Shown: positions 37,801 to 38,640 of the stretch, one piece after another
Layout of the letters: every line of letters starts with the position of its first letter
Position numbering within the stretch: position 1 is the stretch's first letter
Origin: a virus
Strand: one strand, 5' to 3'
Length of the DNA: 38,640 nt
Virus record (IMG/VR): IMGVR_UViG_3300036828_000180
Coordinates: 1 to 38,640 of that record
Notes under the pieces: model-generated
The model's input: only the letters and a program-made list of their open reading frames with translations
What the model was told of the DNA's origin: nothing
Databases searched by the model: none
Program-made: the position numbers and the translations under genes

Positions 37801-38010
37801 TGCGGCGGGCGTCGGCTCGCGTGGGCCGGTAGGGGAGACGACTGAACTTACCGACTCCATGCGCCTAACGAGTTCCATCGCTCGATAGATCGCTGCGGCA
37901 ATCTCTTCGACGGTCTCAAATCGAGTGTCAGCACACAAGAAGGCAGCGCCTCCCTCTTCTATCATCCTTGGCGTCACCTCTATTTCATCCTGCGCCGGCC
38001 TGTCACCCAC
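37774..38010 (-). CDS. Small hypothetical protein, C-terminus shared with its neighbour
   Basis: A 78-residue protein with a GTG start at 38010, seven bases after AGGTGA, the end of the neighbouring gene acting as ribosome site. It reads VGDRPAQDEIEVTPRMIEEG, then CADTRFETVEEIAAAIYRAM, and ends QKYPPSSR. The body is acidic and helical, and unlike the neighbour. The C-terminal eight residues are the same as in the 168-residue gene because the DNA is a perfect 28-base repeat. Confidence 0.65.
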   Translation of the reverse strand: MGDRPAQDEIEVTPRMIEEGGAAFLCADTRFETVEEIAAAIYRAMELVRRMESVSSVVSPTGPREPTPAAQKYPPSSR

Positions 38011-38016
38011 AACACT

Positions 38017-38044
38017 ATCACCTACTGCTGGGCGGGTATTTCTG
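38017..38044 (-). repeat. 28-bp direct repeat, copy B
   Basis: Identical to 37773-37800; holds the end of the 168-residue gene. Confidence 0.9.
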
Positions 38045-38524
38045 GCTGATGGGGGTAGCCTCGCGCGGTGCTGCGAAGCCTGCGGCGAACTGGTCCTGTG
38101 CCCCGCCTGGGCTGCTAGCCTCCGACTGGCGCATGATGTCCATGGCGAGCTTGAGCGCCTCTCCGATCGAGGCTGCGGGCTGTCCCTGGGGCTGCGGTTC
38201 GGCGGCTTCAGCGGCGCCCCCGTTACCCATGCCGCCTCCCATACCGGCAGGTCCGCCTGCGGGCTGAGCACCGGCCGGTCCCATGGCGTCGGTGTCTGCC
38301 TCGCTCATATCGGCGCCGCCGCCTTCGGCCTCGCCCTGATCGCTCTCGGGTTCGTCGCCGGCGTAGACGGTGTATCCGCCGTCTGGTGCGCGGCAGATGG
38401 TGCAGACCACGTTGTCGTCGGTGTCGGCATCTGGTTCTGGTCCGGCACCAGACCCGGCCATAGGTCCGGCGCCGGCCATGGGATCTGGCGGGGGCGTTGC
38501 GGCGGCGGCTGGGTTGAGTGCCAT
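38018..38524 (-). CDS. Low-complexity acidic protein with scaffold-like FAAGF motif
   Basis: A 168-residue protein; the ATG at 38524 has AGGAAGGCTAACCACC in front and is preferred over a longer in-frame start. It is Ala/Gly/Pro-rich with a short ordered part, NVVCTICRAPDGGYTVYAGD (38-57), that holds a CxxC pair, and a helical ALKLAMDIMRQSEASS (123-138). FAAGF (146-150) recalls the FxxGF at both ends of the scaffold protein, and the C-terminus QKYPPSSR is shared with the 78-residue gene. Function unknown; perhaps an assembly accessory protein. Confidence 0.62.
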   Translation of the reverse strand: MALNPAAAATPPPDPMAGAGPMAGSGAGPEPDADTDDNVVCTICRAPDGGYTVYAGDEPESDQGEAEGGGADMSEADTDAMGPAGAQPAGGPAGMGGGMGNGGAAEAAEPQPQGQPAASIGEALKLAMDIMRQSEASSPGGAQDQFAAGFAAPREATPISQKYPPSSR

Positions 38525-38558
38525 GGTGGTTAGCCTTCCTGGGTTGGCGCGTTGGGGT

Positions 38559-38640
38559 CTAGTCGGTGAATGCCACGATTTGGATAAAGCCGACCCCCAT
38601 CGCGAACCCGCCTGCCACGGCGGCGATGAGCGCAACCAAG
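38559..38640 (-). CDS. C-terminal end of a small membrane protein (partial)
   Basis: The last 26 codons of a frame entering from the right: LVALIAAVAGGFAMGVGFIQ then IVAFTD and stop. Residues 1-20 of the visible part are hydrophobic, so it probably ends with a membrane span. The stop is 34 bases before the ATG of the 168-residue gene. Confidence 0.45.
   Translation of the reverse strand, partial: LVALIAAVAGGFAMGVGFIQIVAFTD

Noticed and set aside
1-38640. tRNA genes, CRISPR arrays, integrase, attachment sites
   Set aside because: No cloverleaf with CCA, spaced repeat array or recombinase motif was seen; a scan with dedicated programs would be needed to exclude weak cases.

Overview
This GC-rich window is a dense virion-gene block of a tailed phage or prophage, most likely a short-tailed (podovirus-like) type. 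It holds small and large terminase, a P22-like portal, a scaffold, an N4-gp56-type major capsid protein, a head-tail adaptor, a tailspike, a tail-nozzle-like protein, an S74-chaperoned tail fibre, several internal (ejection) virion proteins and a lytic transglycosylase. No tape measure, sheath or tube gene is seen. No host can be read directly. A short lectin-like module, and a methyltransferase-like domain of a kind I associate with alphaproteobacteria, hint at such a host, but this is weak evidence.

Almost everything lies on the minus strand, so the operon reads from right to left. Right end (38640-36132): small low-complexity proteins, a LAGLIDADG endonuclease and several very short coupled genes, two pairs of which share identical 3' ends. 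Next (36135-32307): a ParB-like/DNA methyltransferase whose 3' end is duplicated around a zinc-ribbon HNH-like gene, then terS, terL and a small Cys protein. 32304-29203: an ADP-ribosyltransferase-like protein, three small unknowns and a protein with a sigma-region-4-like N-terminus. 29206-23333: portal, a coiled-coil protein carrying a portal-like fragment, a small membrane protein, an AlpA-like HTH protein, scaffold and major capsid protein. 23308-20262: post-capsid structural genes, two small exported proteins and a papain-fold protease. 20217-8474: a methyltransferase-glycosyltransferase fusion, an Ala-rich repeat protein, adaptor, tailspike, nozzle-like protein and fibre. 7893-1: internal virion proteins, a sulfotransferase-GNAT fusion, the transglycosylase, and a large internal virion protein that runs off the left end.

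Two stretches are on the plus strand: a five-gene cassette (2209-3612) with a ribbon-helix-helix regulator, two unknowns, a lipoprotein and a secreted repeat protein, which looks like a moron or host-interaction insert; and an HNH endonuclease (7974-8468) behind the tail fibre. Most minus-strand genes overlap by ATGA/GTGA junctions, implying strong translational coupling.

The most unusual content is the set of enzymes embedded among virion genes: SAM methyltransferase-GT9 glycosyltransferase, sulfotransferase-GNAT, a C1 cysteine protease and a PARP-like ADP-ribosyltransferase. Together they suggest that the phage modifies surface glycans, virion proteins or host proteins. That is inference; the domain calls rest on motifs read by eye. 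No tRNA, rRNA, CRISPR array, integrase or attachment site was recognised.
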